Shown here piece by piece: positions 8,071-17,643 of a DNA stretch of 64,000 bases (position 1 is its first letter; each line of letters begins with the position of its first letter). Below the pieces are notes generated by a model. That model was not told where the DNA came from. It searched no databases and was given only the letters and a program-made list of their open reading frames with translations. Source of the DNA: Flavobacterium cerinum (GTDB taxonomy: Bacteria > Bacteroidota > Bacteroidia > Flavobacteriales > Flavobacteriaceae); the NCBI RefSeq assembly GCF_004028155.1, contig NZ_SBII01000002.1:248001-312000 (forward strand), given 5' to 3'. A program made the position numbers and the translations under genes.

Positions 8071-8961
8071 ATGAATTCAAGGTTTTTTGCTTATATCGCA
8101 GCTTTATCTGCAGCAATAATATGGGGTGTGAATGGTACTATGGTGCAGTACCTGGTAGTAACCAAGGCTATGGATATTGAATGGCTTATCACGCTGCGGC
8201 TTTTAATACCGGGAATAATATTGCTTTTAATATCCTGCTTTAGCAGTAAAAGGAAACAGATTATTGATGTTTGGAAAAATAAGAAAGATGCACTGGCACT
8301 GATGGTTTTCAGTATAGCTATGATAGCGGTGCAGTATACTTTTTTTGCTACTATAAAAGCATCCAATGCGGCTACTGCAACCATTATACAGTATCTGGCA
8401 CCTGTTTTAATAGCACTCTATTATGCAATTGTCAATTTAAAAAGGCCATCACAAAAAGAAACGATAGCCTTGATATTGGCGTTAACCGGGACTTTTTTAT
8501 TGGCAACAGGCGGTAATATCAATACTATTGCCATATCGGGTACAGCTATCTTTTGGGGACTTTTATCTGCGGCAGGATTGGCTTTTTATGCTATCCAGCC
8601 AGTAAGGCTACTAAAGGAATATTCGGCTAATATTGTTATTGGCTGGGCAATGCTTATGGGAGGTATACTATTTAGTTTTGTACATGCTCCGTGGGATGTG
8701 AGTGGTACGTGGGACTTAACCACATTGTCTTTATTCGCTTTTATCGTGCTGATAGGTGGCCTTTTGGCGTTTTCTTTTTACCTGCGTTCGGTTAAAATAA
8801 TAGGAGGTTATATTACAACGCTGCTCACATCGGTAGAACCTTTAACGGCAACTATAATTGCTATAGTATGGCTAAAGGTTGCATTTGGTATACCTGAACT
8901 GATAGGTGGCGTTTGTGTTATTTCTACAGTATTCCTTCTGTCCAAAAAAGGCGGAGATTAA
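8071..8961 (+). CDS. DMT superfamily (EamA) transporter
   Basis: 296-residue polytopic inner-membrane protein with about ten hydrophobic helices in two repeated halves, as in EamA/RhaT-type drug-metabolite transporters. The family exports small metabolites, often amino acids. Marks are AAIIWGVNG near the N-terminus, the conserved ALYYAIVN region at the end of the first half, and SVEPLTATIIAIVWLK in the second. It diverges from an Lrp-type regulator, an arrangement often seen for amino-acid exporters. Substrate unknown. Confidence 0.85.
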   Translation: MNSRFFAYIAALSAAIIWGVNGTMVQYLVVTKAMDIEWLITLRLLIPGIILLLISCFSSKRKQIIDVWKNKKDALALMVFSIAMIAVQYTFFATIKASNAATATIIQYLAPVLIALYYAIVNLKRPSQKETIALILALTGTFLLATGGNINTIAISGTAIFWGLLSAAGLAFYAIQPVRLLKEYSANIVIGWAMLMGGILFSFVHAPWDVSGTWDLTTLSLFAFIVLIGGLLAFSFYLRSVKIIGGYITTLLTSVEPLTATIIAIVWLKVAFGIPELIGGVCVISTVFLLSKKGGD

Positions 8962-8976
8962 GAAAAAGCAATTTGG

Positions 8977-9213
8977 CTATTGTTCGTAAAGTTCGCCGCG
9001 GTGCGGTTTTAATGCATCTCTTACCGGGATCATGTGCTCGTCGGTAACAACCATATAGGCAATAGCATGCATCTCATTAAGGATGTCATGACCTGTAATA
9101 TTTAGCGGAAGTTTTTCAATAGCAATGTATTCTTTAAGATGTATTTCATGGTGTTCGGCTGTTCTTGCAGCATCCGGCCCTCTAAAATCCCAGATAAGTT
9201 TTATTTTTCTCAT
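8977..9213 (-). CDS. Conserved-looking 78-residue hypothetical protein
   Basis: Small soluble protein, rich in His (HHEIHL and later histidines) and charged residues, with no signal peptide. I do not recognise a named domain. It ends 15 bases from the convergent DMT gene and has normal codon use for its neighbours. The coding potential looks real but the function is unknown. Confidence 0.6.
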   Translation of the reverse strand: MRKIKLIWDFRGPDAARTAEHHEIHLKEYIAIEKLPLNITGHDILNEMHAIAYMVVTDEHMIPVRDALKPHRGELYEQ

Positions 9214-9359
9214 TTTTATATGTAGTCCTTTAAAGCAGTAAAGTTACAAACTTTATGAAAGCTGCAAGGTTTTTGAAACGATGTAGGTTTTATTATTTTA
9301 AACTTTTATATTTATGCCTGTAAGGTTTTAAAATCCTTATCAAAAATAAAATCTAAGTG

Positions 9360-10415
9360 ATGAAGAACTACTATATAACAGGATTACTATTTATTGCCTC
9401 AATAAGTTTTGCACAGGAACTTACTCTGAATCAGGCAAACGACCTGGCAAAGCTTCCTATCAAATGTTTACAGCAGGAGTATCCAAACAAGCTAAGCCAG
9501 CTGCTTATTGACTCCAGCGAGTTAGCTTCGCCTAAAGTACTGCATCCGGCATTTTATGGCTGTTTCGACTGGCATTCATCGGTACACGGGCATTGGAGTT
9601 TGGTATATCTATTAAAGAAATTTCCAAATCTTGAGAATAAACAGGAGATTATCAGTAAGCTAAAGACCAATCTTTCTCAGGAGAATATCCAAAAGGAAGT
9701 GGACTATCTCAATAAAAAACATGAAAAATCGTATGAGCGAACTTACGGCTGGGCGTGGCTGCTAAAGTTGCAGTATGAACTGGAAACAGCTAGTGAACCT
9801 TATGCAAAAGAACTGGCTATAAACCTTAAACCGCTTACCAATATACTGGTAGACCGTTATATTGAGTTTTTACCAAAGCTGAATTATCCCTTGCGAAACG
9901 GAACGCATACCAACACAGCTTTCGGACTTTCTTTGGCCTGGGATTATGCTGTGTATGCTAAGAACCTGCCATTGCAGGAAAGTATAAGGACCAATGCGCT
10001 CCGCCTTTTTAAAAATGACAGGGACTGCCCATTCAACTGGGAGCCAAGCGGCACTGATTTTCTTTCGCCATGTATGGAAGAGATCGGTATTATGCAGCGT
10101 ATTATGCCGGCAGACGACTTCCTTAAATGGTTAAAAGATTTTTCTAAAGCCCTATTCGATAAAAAATTTACCTGGGATACAGCAAAGGTTTCAGATCGTA
10201 CTGACGGACATTTGGTGCATCTTGACGGGCTTAACTTTAGCCGTGCCTGGAATCTATACCGATTGGCAAAACAGTATCCAAAGCAATTAGGGCATCTTAA
10301 GACCCTTGCCGATACCCACTTAAAATTCTCACTTCCCGCAATTACCGATGGTAATTATGAAGGTGAACATTGGCTGGCATCCTTTGCCTTATATGCCTTT
10401 GAAGCCAAAGAATAG
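9360..10415 (+). CDS. Secreted DUF2891 family protein
   Basis: 351-residue exported protein with a signal peptide (MKNYYITGLLFIASISFAQ, about 19 residues). The mature part is rich in aromatic residues and histidine (FDWHSSVHGHWSLVY, RNGTHTNTAFGLSLAWDYA, DGHLVHLDGLNFSRAWNLYRL), the pattern I associate with DUF2891, an all-alpha barrel resembling glycoside-processing folds. Function unproven. I use the ATG at 9360; the GTG three bases earlier is in frame but adds only one residue. It precedes the flavoprotein gene by 73 bp. Confidence 0.75.
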   Translation: MKNYYITGLLFIASISFAQELTLNQANDLAKLPIKCLQQEYPNKLSQLLIDSSELASPKVLHPAFYGCFDWHSSVHGHWSLVYLLKKFPNLENKQEIISKLKTNLSQENIQKEVDYLNKKHEKSYERTYGWAWLLKLQYELETASEPYAKELAINLKPLTNILVDRYIEFLPKLNYPLRNGTHTNTAFGLSLAWDYAVYAKNLPLQESIRTNALRLFKNDRDCPFNWEPSGTDFLSPCMEEIGIMQRIMPADDFLKWLKDFSKALFDKKFTWDTAKVSDRTDGHLVHLDGLNFSRAWNLYRLAKQYPKQLGHLKTLADTHLKFSLPAITDGNYEGEHWLASFALYAFEAKE

Positions 10416-10476
10416 TATGCTTTATAGTGTTGAGGTTGTCGTGGCCCAATAGGAGCAGATAATAAAAAATAATCAT

Positions 10477-10484
10477 TATTTTTG
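10477..10484 (+). promoter_or_regulatory. -7 box next to the start of the COG2509 gene
   Basis: TATTTTTG, an exact TAnnTTTG match, ending only four bases before the ATG. A transcript from here would be nearly leaderless. No TTG is seen at the proper -33 distance. Confidence 0.4.
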
Positions 10485-10488
10485 CGCC

Positions 10489-12045
10489 ATGCCAAGAGAA
10501 ATTCAGATACAGGTCGCACCCGAGGTAGCTGCACAGCTGCCATTGCTAACAGCACACATTGCCCAACTCATGCAGGTTAAACCTGATGAAATAAAGCACA
10601 TCGCTATTATTAAGCGTTCTATTGATGCGCGCCAAAAAGCCGTTAAGATAAACCTTAAAGTGGCTGTGTACTGGAATGAAGAGTATGTGGAAACCAAATT
10701 TAAACTCCCTGAATATAAGGACGTATCCAATGCTCAGGAAGTAATTATAATTGGGGCAGGACCGGCCGGTTTATTTGCTGCATTGCAATTGATAGAGCTT
10801 GGTGTGAAACCAATAGTGCTGGAACGTGGTAAAGATGTTCAGGAGCGACGCCGTGATCTTAAAGCGATAAACCGTGACCATATTGTAGATGAAGACTCTA
10901 ACTATTGCTATGGCGAAGGTGGAGCAGGTACCTATTCTGACGGTAAGCTGTATACCCGATCTAAAAAACGCGGTGATGTAGACCGTATTCTGGAACTGTT
11001 TGTAGCCTTTGGCGCATCAGACGAAATATTGGTAGAAGCCCATCCGCATATTGGTACAAACAAGCTGCCAAAGATCATTAAAGCCATGCGCGAAAAGATC
11101 ATTGAGTATGGTGGACAGGTATTATTTGAAACCCGTGTTACCGATATTCTTGTAAAAAACAACGAAGTTCAGGGTGTTGTAACCCAGAATAATGATACTA
11201 TACATGCCAGTAAAATTATCCTTGCGACAGGGCACTCTGCCAGGGATATATTTGAATTACTCGACCGTAAAAAGATTTTTATAGAGGCAAAACCGTTTGC
11301 TCTAGGCGTTCGTGCCGAGCATCCGCAAAGTCTTATAGATACTATACAATACAGCTGTGATTACCGTGGCGAATATTTACCGCCGGCGCCTTATTCTATT
11401 GTAAAACAGGTTGCAGGCCGTGGTATGTACTCTTTCTGTATGTGTCCGGGAGGCGTTATAGCACCCTGTGCTACGAGCCCTGGAGAAGTAGTAACCAACG
11501 GTTGGTCGCCATCAAAACGTGATCAGGAAACGGCAAATTCAGGAATTGTTGTAGAACTTAAGCTGGAAGATTTCAAGCCTTTTGAAAAATTTGGAGCCCT
11601 TGCCGGAATGGAATTTCAAAAGAGTATAGAGCAGCAGGCATGGCATTTAGCAGGGGAGACACAGCGTGTTCCTGCGCAGCGAATGATTGATTTTACACAG
11701 TCTAAAGTATCGTCAGATATTCCTAAAACATCCTATGTGCCGGGCACAACTCCAGTAGAGTTAGGTAAAGTATTCCCTGATTTTATAACCAATACGCTCC
11801 GTCAGGGGTTTGTAGAATTTGGTAAATCAATGCGTGGCTATCTTACTAACGAGGCTATTTTACATGCCCCGGAATCCAGGACATCATCGCCGGTGCGTAT
11901 TCCCAGAGATAATTACTCATTAGAACATCTCGAAATTAAAGGCCTTTATCCGTGTGGAGAAGGTGCCGGTTATGCCGGAGGTATTATTTCTGCCGCTATT
12001 GATGGTGAGAAATGTGCCCTTAAATGTGTTGAGACGCTGAGTTAA
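10489..12045 (+). CDS. FAD-dependent oxidoreductase, COG2509 family
   Basis: 518-residue flavoprotein of the uncharacterised FAD-dependent dehydrogenase group (COG2509). It has an N-terminal small alpha/beta domain (about 1-75), then a Rossmann dinucleotide-binding motif IIIGAGPAG (86-94), LERG for the ribose-binding acid, GEGGAGTYSDGKL, and a C-terminal FAD-contacting segment GLYPCGEGAGYAGGI. No signal peptide, so cytoplasmic. The substrate is not known for the family. No neighbour suggests a pathway. Confidence 0.85.
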   Translation: MPREIQIQVAPEVAAQLPLLTAHIAQLMQVKPDEIKHIAIIKRSIDARQKAVKINLKVAVYWNEEYVETKFKLPEYKDVSNAQEVIIIGAGPAGLFAALQLIELGVKPIVLERGKDVQERRRDLKAINRDHIVDEDSNYCYGEGGAGTYSDGKLYTRSKKRGDVDRILELFVAFGASDEILVEAHPHIGTNKLPKIIKAMREKIIEYGGQVLFETRVTDILVKNNEVQGVVTQNNDTIHASKIILATGHSARDIFELLDRKKIFIEAKPFALGVRAEHPQSLIDTIQYSCDYRGEYLPPAPYSIVKQVAGRGMYSFCMCPGGVIAPCATSPGEVVTNGWSPSKRDQETANSGIVVELKLEDFKPFEKFGALAGMEFQKSIEQQAWHLAGETQRVPAQRMIDFTQSKVSSDIPKTSYVPGTTPVELGKVFPDFITNTLRQGFVEFGKSMRGYLTNEAILHAPESRTSSPVRIPRDNYSLEHLEIKGLYPCGEGAGYAGGIISAAIDGEKCALKCVETLS

Positions 12046-12327
12046 TTTTATCCTTAATTATCCTATTTTAATTATCCACTTTTTGTTTTCAAAATGCACT
12101 TTTGGAGAGGAATATTAACTATTGACAAAGTGTTGATAGTGATTGTTTTATACTAGTTTTTAATATAGTGTTCCACTTTTGGACTATTTTTAAAAATTTG
12201 AGTCAAAAAAAGGCATAGCTTTTGTAAAGTTAAAGAATAGTCTTACTCATTTTATTGAGAAATTGCTCGGTAAAAAATAATGAGATGGTAAATTAATTTT
12301 ATAGAATGGATTTTTAAACTACTCTTA

Positions 12328-12774
12328 ATGAAAAAATCGCTTTTCCTATTTATCATATTTTTTACCACTTCTGTCATTTTTGCCCAGGATGGTCTTGTTG
12401 GAAAATGGAAAACAAATATTCAGTTTGGATTGGGTGAAGCAGAGGAGTATGTTTTGTCTAAATCTGTTTCAAATAATTTTTTGAATTCCTGGTTAGAATT
12501 AAAACCCAAAAGTGCTTTTGTAAGTTATCGGTCGCAAGGTGGGCCATGCGGTAATAATTGCTATACAACTATATATGGCAGGTATTCAATAGAAGATGAA
12601 AAGTATATCAATTTTCATATAGACACTATAACATATTCTCGTTCCTGTCCGAAGAGAGAAGACAGCTTTCCTAACATCACACTTAGCGAATATGTAATTG
12701 AAAAAACGGCTGAGGGGTATAACTTTGTCCGGAATGATGTTTTCTTTGGAACAGTTACTAAAGAAAGCGATTGA
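12328..12774 (+). CDS. Secreted hypothetical protein
   Basis: 148 residues with an N-terminal signal peptide (MKKSLFLFIIFFTTSVIFAQ). The mature part starts with GLVGKWKT, a beginning seen in many small lipocalin-like beta-barrel proteins of Bacteroidetes, and has four cysteines that could pair. No catalytic motif. The 282 bp upstream are AT-rich with three TATCC-containing repeats near 12048-12090 and nothing I can name. Confidence 0.6.
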   Translation: MKKSLFLFIIFFTTSVIFAQDGLVGKWKTNIQFGLGEAEEYVLSKSVSNNFLNSWLELKPKSAFVSYRSQGGPCGNNCYTTIYGRYSIEDEKYINFHIDTITYSRSCPKREDSFPNITLSEYVIEKTAEGYNFVRNDVFFGTVTKESD

Positions 12775-12862
12775 TGATAAAAAACTGTAATTCGTTTTTT
12801 AATTAAGGAGATGTGGTTATTTTCGCGGAATACTATTTTTACATCATCAATCAAAAATCAAA

Positions 12863-14488
12863 ATGAAAAAATTATTCGCAGGGATGCTGTTATTTTTAGC
12901 AGCGTCATTACATTCTCAAAACAATTTCTGGCCCGTAGATTCCCTACTTGTTCAGTATAATAAGCCCGAAACAGCAGGTGTCTCTGTTCTCGTTGTAAAA
13001 GACGGTAAAGTGGTTTACAACAAACAGGCAGGTTATGCCAATATCGAAAAGAAACAACCGGTAACTCCCCAAACTGTATTTTGCCTGGCATCGGTTTCAA
13101 AACAGTTTACTGCTTCCTGTATTGTTTTGCTGGAACAAAAGCATAAATTAAGCTTTAAGGACCAGCTTTCAAAATACTTCCCTGAATACAGCAAAAAGAA
13201 TATTACTATACTAGACCTGCTGAACCATACTAGTGGAATAAAAAACCACGAGGTTATCTCGCTTATAAAAGGGAAAGAGAAATTAAATTATACTAATAAA
13301 GAAATAAGAGAACTATTGGCGCCACAGGAACTCGATTTCGAACCGGGTACAGCATTTAGTTATTCCAATTCGGGATATTGGTATTTGGTTCGAATAGTTG
13401 AAAAGGTATCAGGTGAGTCGATTGTAGATTTTGCCCAAAAGAATATTTTTAAACCCTTAAAAATGAAGAATACAAATTATAGTTATTCATTTAATAGTGT
13501 TAAAAATGCGGCAACAGGCTACAAAAAAGAAAATGGAATAAATGTTATCTGTCCTGTAAACTCCGGTGAAGGCTCTATAGCCGGCGGAGGTGTTTATGGA
13601 ACTGCGGAGGATCTCAATCTATGGCTTACGGAAATGGATAACAAAAAAGTATTGGGAGAGGCGTTCTGGAATACAATACTTAATCAGGATGCTTATGAGT
13701 TTGATAAAGAAAACAAATCGTTCTATACGAAAGGTCTTTTTATAACGAACTACGGAGGTAAAAAATGTATATCGCATGGAGGTGATGTTGAGGGGTTTCA
13801 TAATGACCTGACCTATTTGCCCGAAGCTAAGATGCATGTGATCATTCTCTCAAATAACGATGAAACCAAGAAGGCACTACTATTCCAGGCAGCCGCAAAT
13901 TTATCGCTGGGGTTTGGCTTTAAAATGCCAAAAGCAGCGATGCCCGCTCCCACTGTAAAACTCTCAAAGGATGTCCTGGAAAAATATGTTGGTATTTATG
14001 AATTTGAGCCGGGTGTAGCTTATAAAGTTACTGCTAACGATGGTTTTTTGAATTTTACCCAATTATGGGATGGCGTTTATTTGAGTGTTAATGCATCCAA
14101 TTCGAATACCTTTCCGTTAGATCCTGATGTTGTTTTTACATTTAATGATGAGAAGAATGGCAAGACGCAGATGCTGCATTTAAACCAGGAAGGACAAGAG
14201 GCCGATTTTAAAAGGGTAGATAGTGCAGTTATGGCCGATTTTACAAGCTATACCGGTCGTTTTAGAAGTGAATTATTAAATGTTGAGTATGACTTCTTTA
14301 TTAAAGATGGCCTCTTGTATTACACTATTGATAAGGGTATAGCCCAAACAACAGAAATTGTAGATGAAAATCTAATTAGCATTAAAGAAGGAAAAATTAC
14401 TTATCAACGAAATGCCGATGGAGTTGCAAACGAATTTATCCTGAACCATCCAAGGGCAAAGAATTTTAAATTCGAAAGGATAAATTAA
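12863..14488 (+). CDS. Secreted serine hydrolase, class C beta-lactamase family
   Basis: 541 residues with signal peptide (about 1-19). The catalytic S-x-x-K is SVSK (77-80), the tyrosine motif is Y-S-N in SYSNSGYW, and the third motif is HGG in SHGGDVEGF, all in order and spacing for the beta-lactamase/DD-peptidase (AmpC, EstB) superfamily. A C-terminal region of about 170 residues (LEKYVGIYEF and TSYTGRFRS) looks like a repeated beta-rich lipocalin-like domain, common in this group in Bacteroidetes. Likely a periplasmic peptidase or esterase rather than a resistance enzyme. The stop overlaps that of the convergent APC permease. Confidence 0.87.
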   Translation: MKKLFAGMLLFLAASLHSQNNFWPVDSLLVQYNKPETAGVSVLVVKDGKVVYNKQAGYANIEKKQPVTPQTVFCLASVSKQFTASCIVLLEQKHKLSFKDQLSKYFPEYSKKNITILDLLNHTSGIKNHEVISLIKGKEKLNYTNKEIRELLAPQELDFEPGTAFSYSNSGYWYLVRIVEKVSGESIVDFAQKNIFKPLKMKNTNYSYSFNSVKNAATGYKKENGINVICPVNSGEGSIAGGGVYGTAEDLNLWLTEMDNKKVLGEAFWNTILNQDAYEFDKENKSFYTKGLFITNYGGKKCISHGGDVEGFHNDLTYLPEAKMHVIILSNNDETKKALLFQAAANLSLGFGFKMPKAAMPAPTVKLSKDVLEKYVGIYEFEPGVAYKVTANDGFLNFTQLWDGVYLSVNASNSNTFPLDPDVVFTFNDEKNGKTQMLHLNQEGQEADFKRVDSAVMADFTSYTGRFRSELLNVEYDFFIKDGLLYYTIDKGIAQTTEIVDENLISIKEGKITYQRNADGVANEFILNHPRAKNFKFERIN

Positions 14489-15819
14489 ACTGTTTTAGGC
14501 CTTATCAACCGTACTATAAGATAGATTGCAGTAAAGGCTAAAAATATGCCTATGCCAGTAAGTGCAGTAAAAGGGTCGGCAGCATAAATACTATAGGCTA
14601 CAAACAAAAATGCAGCAATAAAAACAATAGGGAGTACCGGGTACAGCTTTAATTTATAAATGTCTTTACTATCGGCTTCCTTGGCTTTTTTTCGTAGAAA
14701 GAATATAGAAGCAGCTGCAAAAGCAGTACCTAAGCAATCAAGAAATACGGTATAGTTAAGGATCTTGTCGAATGTTTTGGCAAAGAACAACGTAACCAGA
14801 GTAATAAGTGTAAAAACGGTAAGGCTTGTAATGAGCGTACCGTTTTTTGTTGTTTTAGCAAAAACGCGGGGTAGGGCACCGTCCTGACCCATAGCATACA
14901 TAATGCGCGGGCAAGCCAGTAAGTTGGCATTTACATAACCCAGAACCGACAGGAAAATAAGCACCGAAAGGATCTTAAACCCAATAGGGCCAAACAACCT
15001 TTCGGCAAGCAGCGCAGCTATACTGCCCGATGTTTTTAACTGCTCGAAACCTATAACTTCTACATAGGCATAGTTAATAAGCAGGTACAGGGTGATGATG
15101 ATAAGCAGTCCGGTTTTTATAGCACCCGGCATTATTTTGCGGGCATCTTTAGTTTCTCCTCCAAAGTTTATGGTTTGCTGATAGCCTGTAAAGCTAAAAG
15201 AAACAGCAACCATACAGGCACCAAAAGCTTTTACATAATCGATCCAGCCCATTACCACTGCGGGTGCAGGTGTTGCAGCAACCTGAATGGTTTCTGCAGG
15301 CACAGGCACGAATACAGCACATATAAGCAGTAGCACCAGTGTGATCTTAATTCCGGTAAGCAGGTTTTGTATTTTAGAACTGGCTTTTAATCCTAATAGA
15401 TTAAGCAGGAAGAATACTGATATACTTGTAAAGGCAGTAATAAATACAGGTATTCGGGTGTCCGATCCGGCAGGCATCATAACATTGCACAGGTATTCAG
15501 AGCCTATCAGGGTGACTCCCGCAGTTGCTCCGGTATAGGTAAATATTACAATACTGTTAATGGCAAAGGCTACCGAAGGATGGTAGGCGGTAGAAAATAT
15601 TTTATAATAGGCTCCGGTAACGGGAAAGCGTGACCCGATCTCTGCAAAGGTAAGGGCGCCGCATAATGCAATAAGTCCGCCCGCAATCCATGCAAAGTAA
15701 AACAGTTCGGGAGTTTGGGCATTCTGGGCAACGTTTACCGGAGTACGGAAAATACCCATACCTATTACCAGGCTCACTACAAGCATGGAAAGGTCGAAAC
15801 GGGAGAGCTGTTTTTGCAT
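14485..15819 (-). CDS. APC family amino acid permease
   Basis: 444-residue inner-membrane protein with about twelve hydrophobic helices. The first helix reads VIGMGIFRTPVNVA, matching the GxG(I/V)F motif where APC transporters bind the amino-acid backbone; ALTFAEIGSRFPVTGAYY is the conserved helix 2 region. Substrate not predictable. The gene is transcribed alone. Its TAA shares bases with the TAA of the convergent hydrolase. Confidence 0.88.
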   Translation of the reverse strand: MQKQLSRFDLSMLVVSLVIGMGIFRTPVNVAQNAQTPELFYFAWIAGGLIALCGALTFAEIGSRFPVTGAYYKIFSTAYHPSVAFAINSIVIFTYTGATAGVTLIGSEYLCNVMMPAGSDTRIPVFITAFTSISVFFLLNLLGLKASSKIQNLLTGIKITLVLLLICAVFVPVPAETIQVAATPAPAVVMGWIDYVKAFGACMVAVSFSFTGYQQTINFGGETKDARKIMPGAIKTGLLIIITLYLLINYAYVEVIGFEQLKTSGSIAALLAERLFGPIGFKILSVLIFLSVLGYVNANLLACPRIMYAMGQDGALPRVFAKTTKNGTLITSLTVFTLITLVTLFFAKTFDKILNYTVFLDCLGTAFAAASIFFLRKKAKEADSKDIYKLKLYPVLPIVFIAAFLFVAYSIYAADPFTALTGIGIFLAFTAIYLIVRLIRPKTV

Positions 15820-15864
15820 GGGCTAAATTTAAGGGGCTAAATTACATAAAATACCGTTTTGGTT

Positions 15865-16521
15865 TTACGACTTTAAGAACTCCATAACCATCCAGTGATT
15901 GGGGTTATTTTTGGAAAGATCTGCAAAAATTTTGTCTTTTTCTGCTGCATCATTAGATAGCATATAGATGTATATTTTAGCAGGAACGCAATTCGGTTTT
16001 TCGATCAGCAGTTTTTTGTAAATGGAGATAGCCTGATCTGTTTTCTCAGCAGACATAAAGGCTTCACCTTGGTATATGGCTACAACAGCCGGTAATTTTT
16101 TATAAATTTTCAGGCATTCCTTAACGAGCAGGTCGGTAGCCAGCAATTGAAATTCTATATTAGCCTGCTTACCTACAGCAGCCGTTTCCGAAATATGCTG
16201 TTGGTAGGTCATAAACATAAACAGTATATTCCAGTTGGGTACTGCATCGTTATCTAATAGTTCATAAATAGTGGCTACTGTTTTCTCAGACAATTCACCT
16301 TTTTCATCCTGAAGCACTTCGTTATAAAAATTTTCAAGAAGATTATAAATTCTAAGGTCTTTACCGTCTGTTATGGCAGCATTGTTTACTTCGGTAAATT
16401 GCAATTTCGTTTGTGTTACTAAATCATCTTGAGCACAAAGGTTAGATGTATTTAGAAATAATAACAGGAATACTGTTTTTATAAGTAAAGGAATAACAAA
16501 TTGTACGGGTTGTTTTTGCAT
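15865..16521 (-). CDS. Secreted TPR-like hypothetical protein
   Basis: 218 residues with a hydrophobic N-terminal segment (about 8-30) ending in a probable signal cleavage site near CAQ-DD. The rest is alpha-helical, with one recognisable tetratricopeptide-like unit (AIYQGEAFMSAEKTDQAISIYKKLL). Probably periplasmic. It starts 56 bp after the DUF5694 gene on the same strand, so the two may be co-transcribed. No function can be assigned. Confidence 0.62.
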   Translation of the reverse strand: MQKQPVQFVIPLLIKTVFLLLFLNTSNLCAQDDLVTQTKLQFTEVNNAAITDGKDLRIYNLLENFYNEVLQDEKGELSEKTVATIYELLDNDAVPNWNILFMFMTYQQHISETAAVGKQANIEFQLLATDLLVKECLKIYKKLPAVVAIYQGEAFMSAEKTDQAISIYKKLLIEKPNCVPAKIYIYMLSNDAAEKDKIFADLSKNNPNHWMVMEFLKS

Positions 16522-16577
16522 AAAGGATCAGCTAAAAAAGTTAAAACTAAAGTAGAAGAATTAGAATATTGAAAAAA

Positions 16578-17423
16578 CTATTTCAAACTGTCAAATTCTA
16601 TAAATTCATATTCCGGAGAACTTTCCAGGAGCTGTCTTAAAATAGCAGCATGACCGTTACCAAATATGACTAATATTCGATCTTCGGTTGTAGCAGGGAT
16701 TTGCTGTAAGTTTCTAAATATGCGCAGGTTTCGGTTGTACCACCATATCGATAGTATATCCGGGCCTCTCAGGTTATCCAGTTTAAAGTCGCCCACCAGG
16801 TATGCGCCATAATCCATTTTATGGTATTCTCTGGAGTTAAGGTGTTTAAAATAGGTTAGCAGATTTGTTTTTGGAATCATCTTTTTTTCATATTCTGCCC
16901 ATTCTCTGTAATAACCATTGTATTTATCATCATTCTCAAAATCAAAATCCTTGAATAGTTTTTGAGTATATAGAGAATCTTTTTCTTCAAGGGTTTCAGA
17001 CAGGGTAGATGCATCAATACCATAAATGTCATTTATGTTTAGTTCTTTAGCAATGCGCATTGCAATTTGGTAGCGTTCGTCCCTTTTATCTTTAAACTCA
17101 CCTTTTTTATAGCGTTCTAGTTTGTTGGTAGTTTTCCATTTATCAGTAGCCTCTATAGCAATTTTTGTGGGTTTGAATTTTTTAATATAGTTTACAAGCT
17201 CAGTGAGCTCAGTCTTTTTAGGTTCTTTTAGTATATCAATTTTTTCATCATCATCAACCTTAACGGCGTCCAGATTGGGATACTCAAAGTGAAAAGACCC
17301 TACAACCAGCACCTTTATTTTTTTTGAAGGAAAAAAAGAGGAGGGATGCTTTATTCCTTTTTCTTGCGCTAATAGTGTGTTAGTGCTAATAAACAGTACG
17401 ATAGTAATAAATAGATGTTTCAT
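16578..17423 (-). CDS. Secreted DUF5694 family protein
   Basis: 281 residues with signal peptide (MKHLFITIVLFISTNTLLAQ). The mature region begins VLVVGSFHFEYP, followed by IAIEATDKW, and ends with RILVIFGNGHAAILRQLLE. The G-x-x-H near the start and GNGHA near the end are the signature I know from DUF5694, which resembles TraB/TIKI-type proteins. That group includes metalloprotease-like folds, so an exported metal-dependent hydrolase is possible. Activity is inferred only. Confidence 0.72.
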   Translation of the reverse strand: MKHLFITIVLFISTNTLLAQEKGIKHPSSFFPSKKIKVLVVGSFHFEYPNLDAVKVDDDEKIDILKEPKKTELTELVNYIKKFKPTKIAIEATDKWKTTNKLERYKKGEFKDKRDERYQIAMRIAKELNINDIYGIDASTLSETLEEKDSLYTQKLFKDFDFENDDKYNGYYREWAEYEKKMIPKTNLLTYFKHLNSREYHKMDYGAYLVGDFKLDNLRGPDILSIWWYNRNLRIFRNLQQIPATTEDRILVIFGNGHAAILRQLLESSPEYEFIEFDSLK

Positions 17424-17618
17424 AATATAAATGTATAAATTAAGTAGATTGTTTGCTTTTTAATGGTCTAAAATTTGCAGGATAAAAATCGTAATGCAGT
17501 AAAATGATTTTAAGTATTATTGAGCCACACTCTATTTTTATACTGCTTACTACCTGCAATTTGATGTTTTTATAAGATACACCCCGTCTTAAATACTTCA
17601 TTTTCGCTAAGTTTTTCT

Positions 17619-17626
17619 TATTTTTG
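17619..17626 (+). promoter_or_regulatory. -7 box of idi
   Basis: TATTTTTG, an exact TAnnTTTG match, 17 bp before the idi ATG. No TTG at the usual -33 distance. Confidence 0.4.
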
Positions 17627-17643
17627 GAAGCTATTAGCATGTT

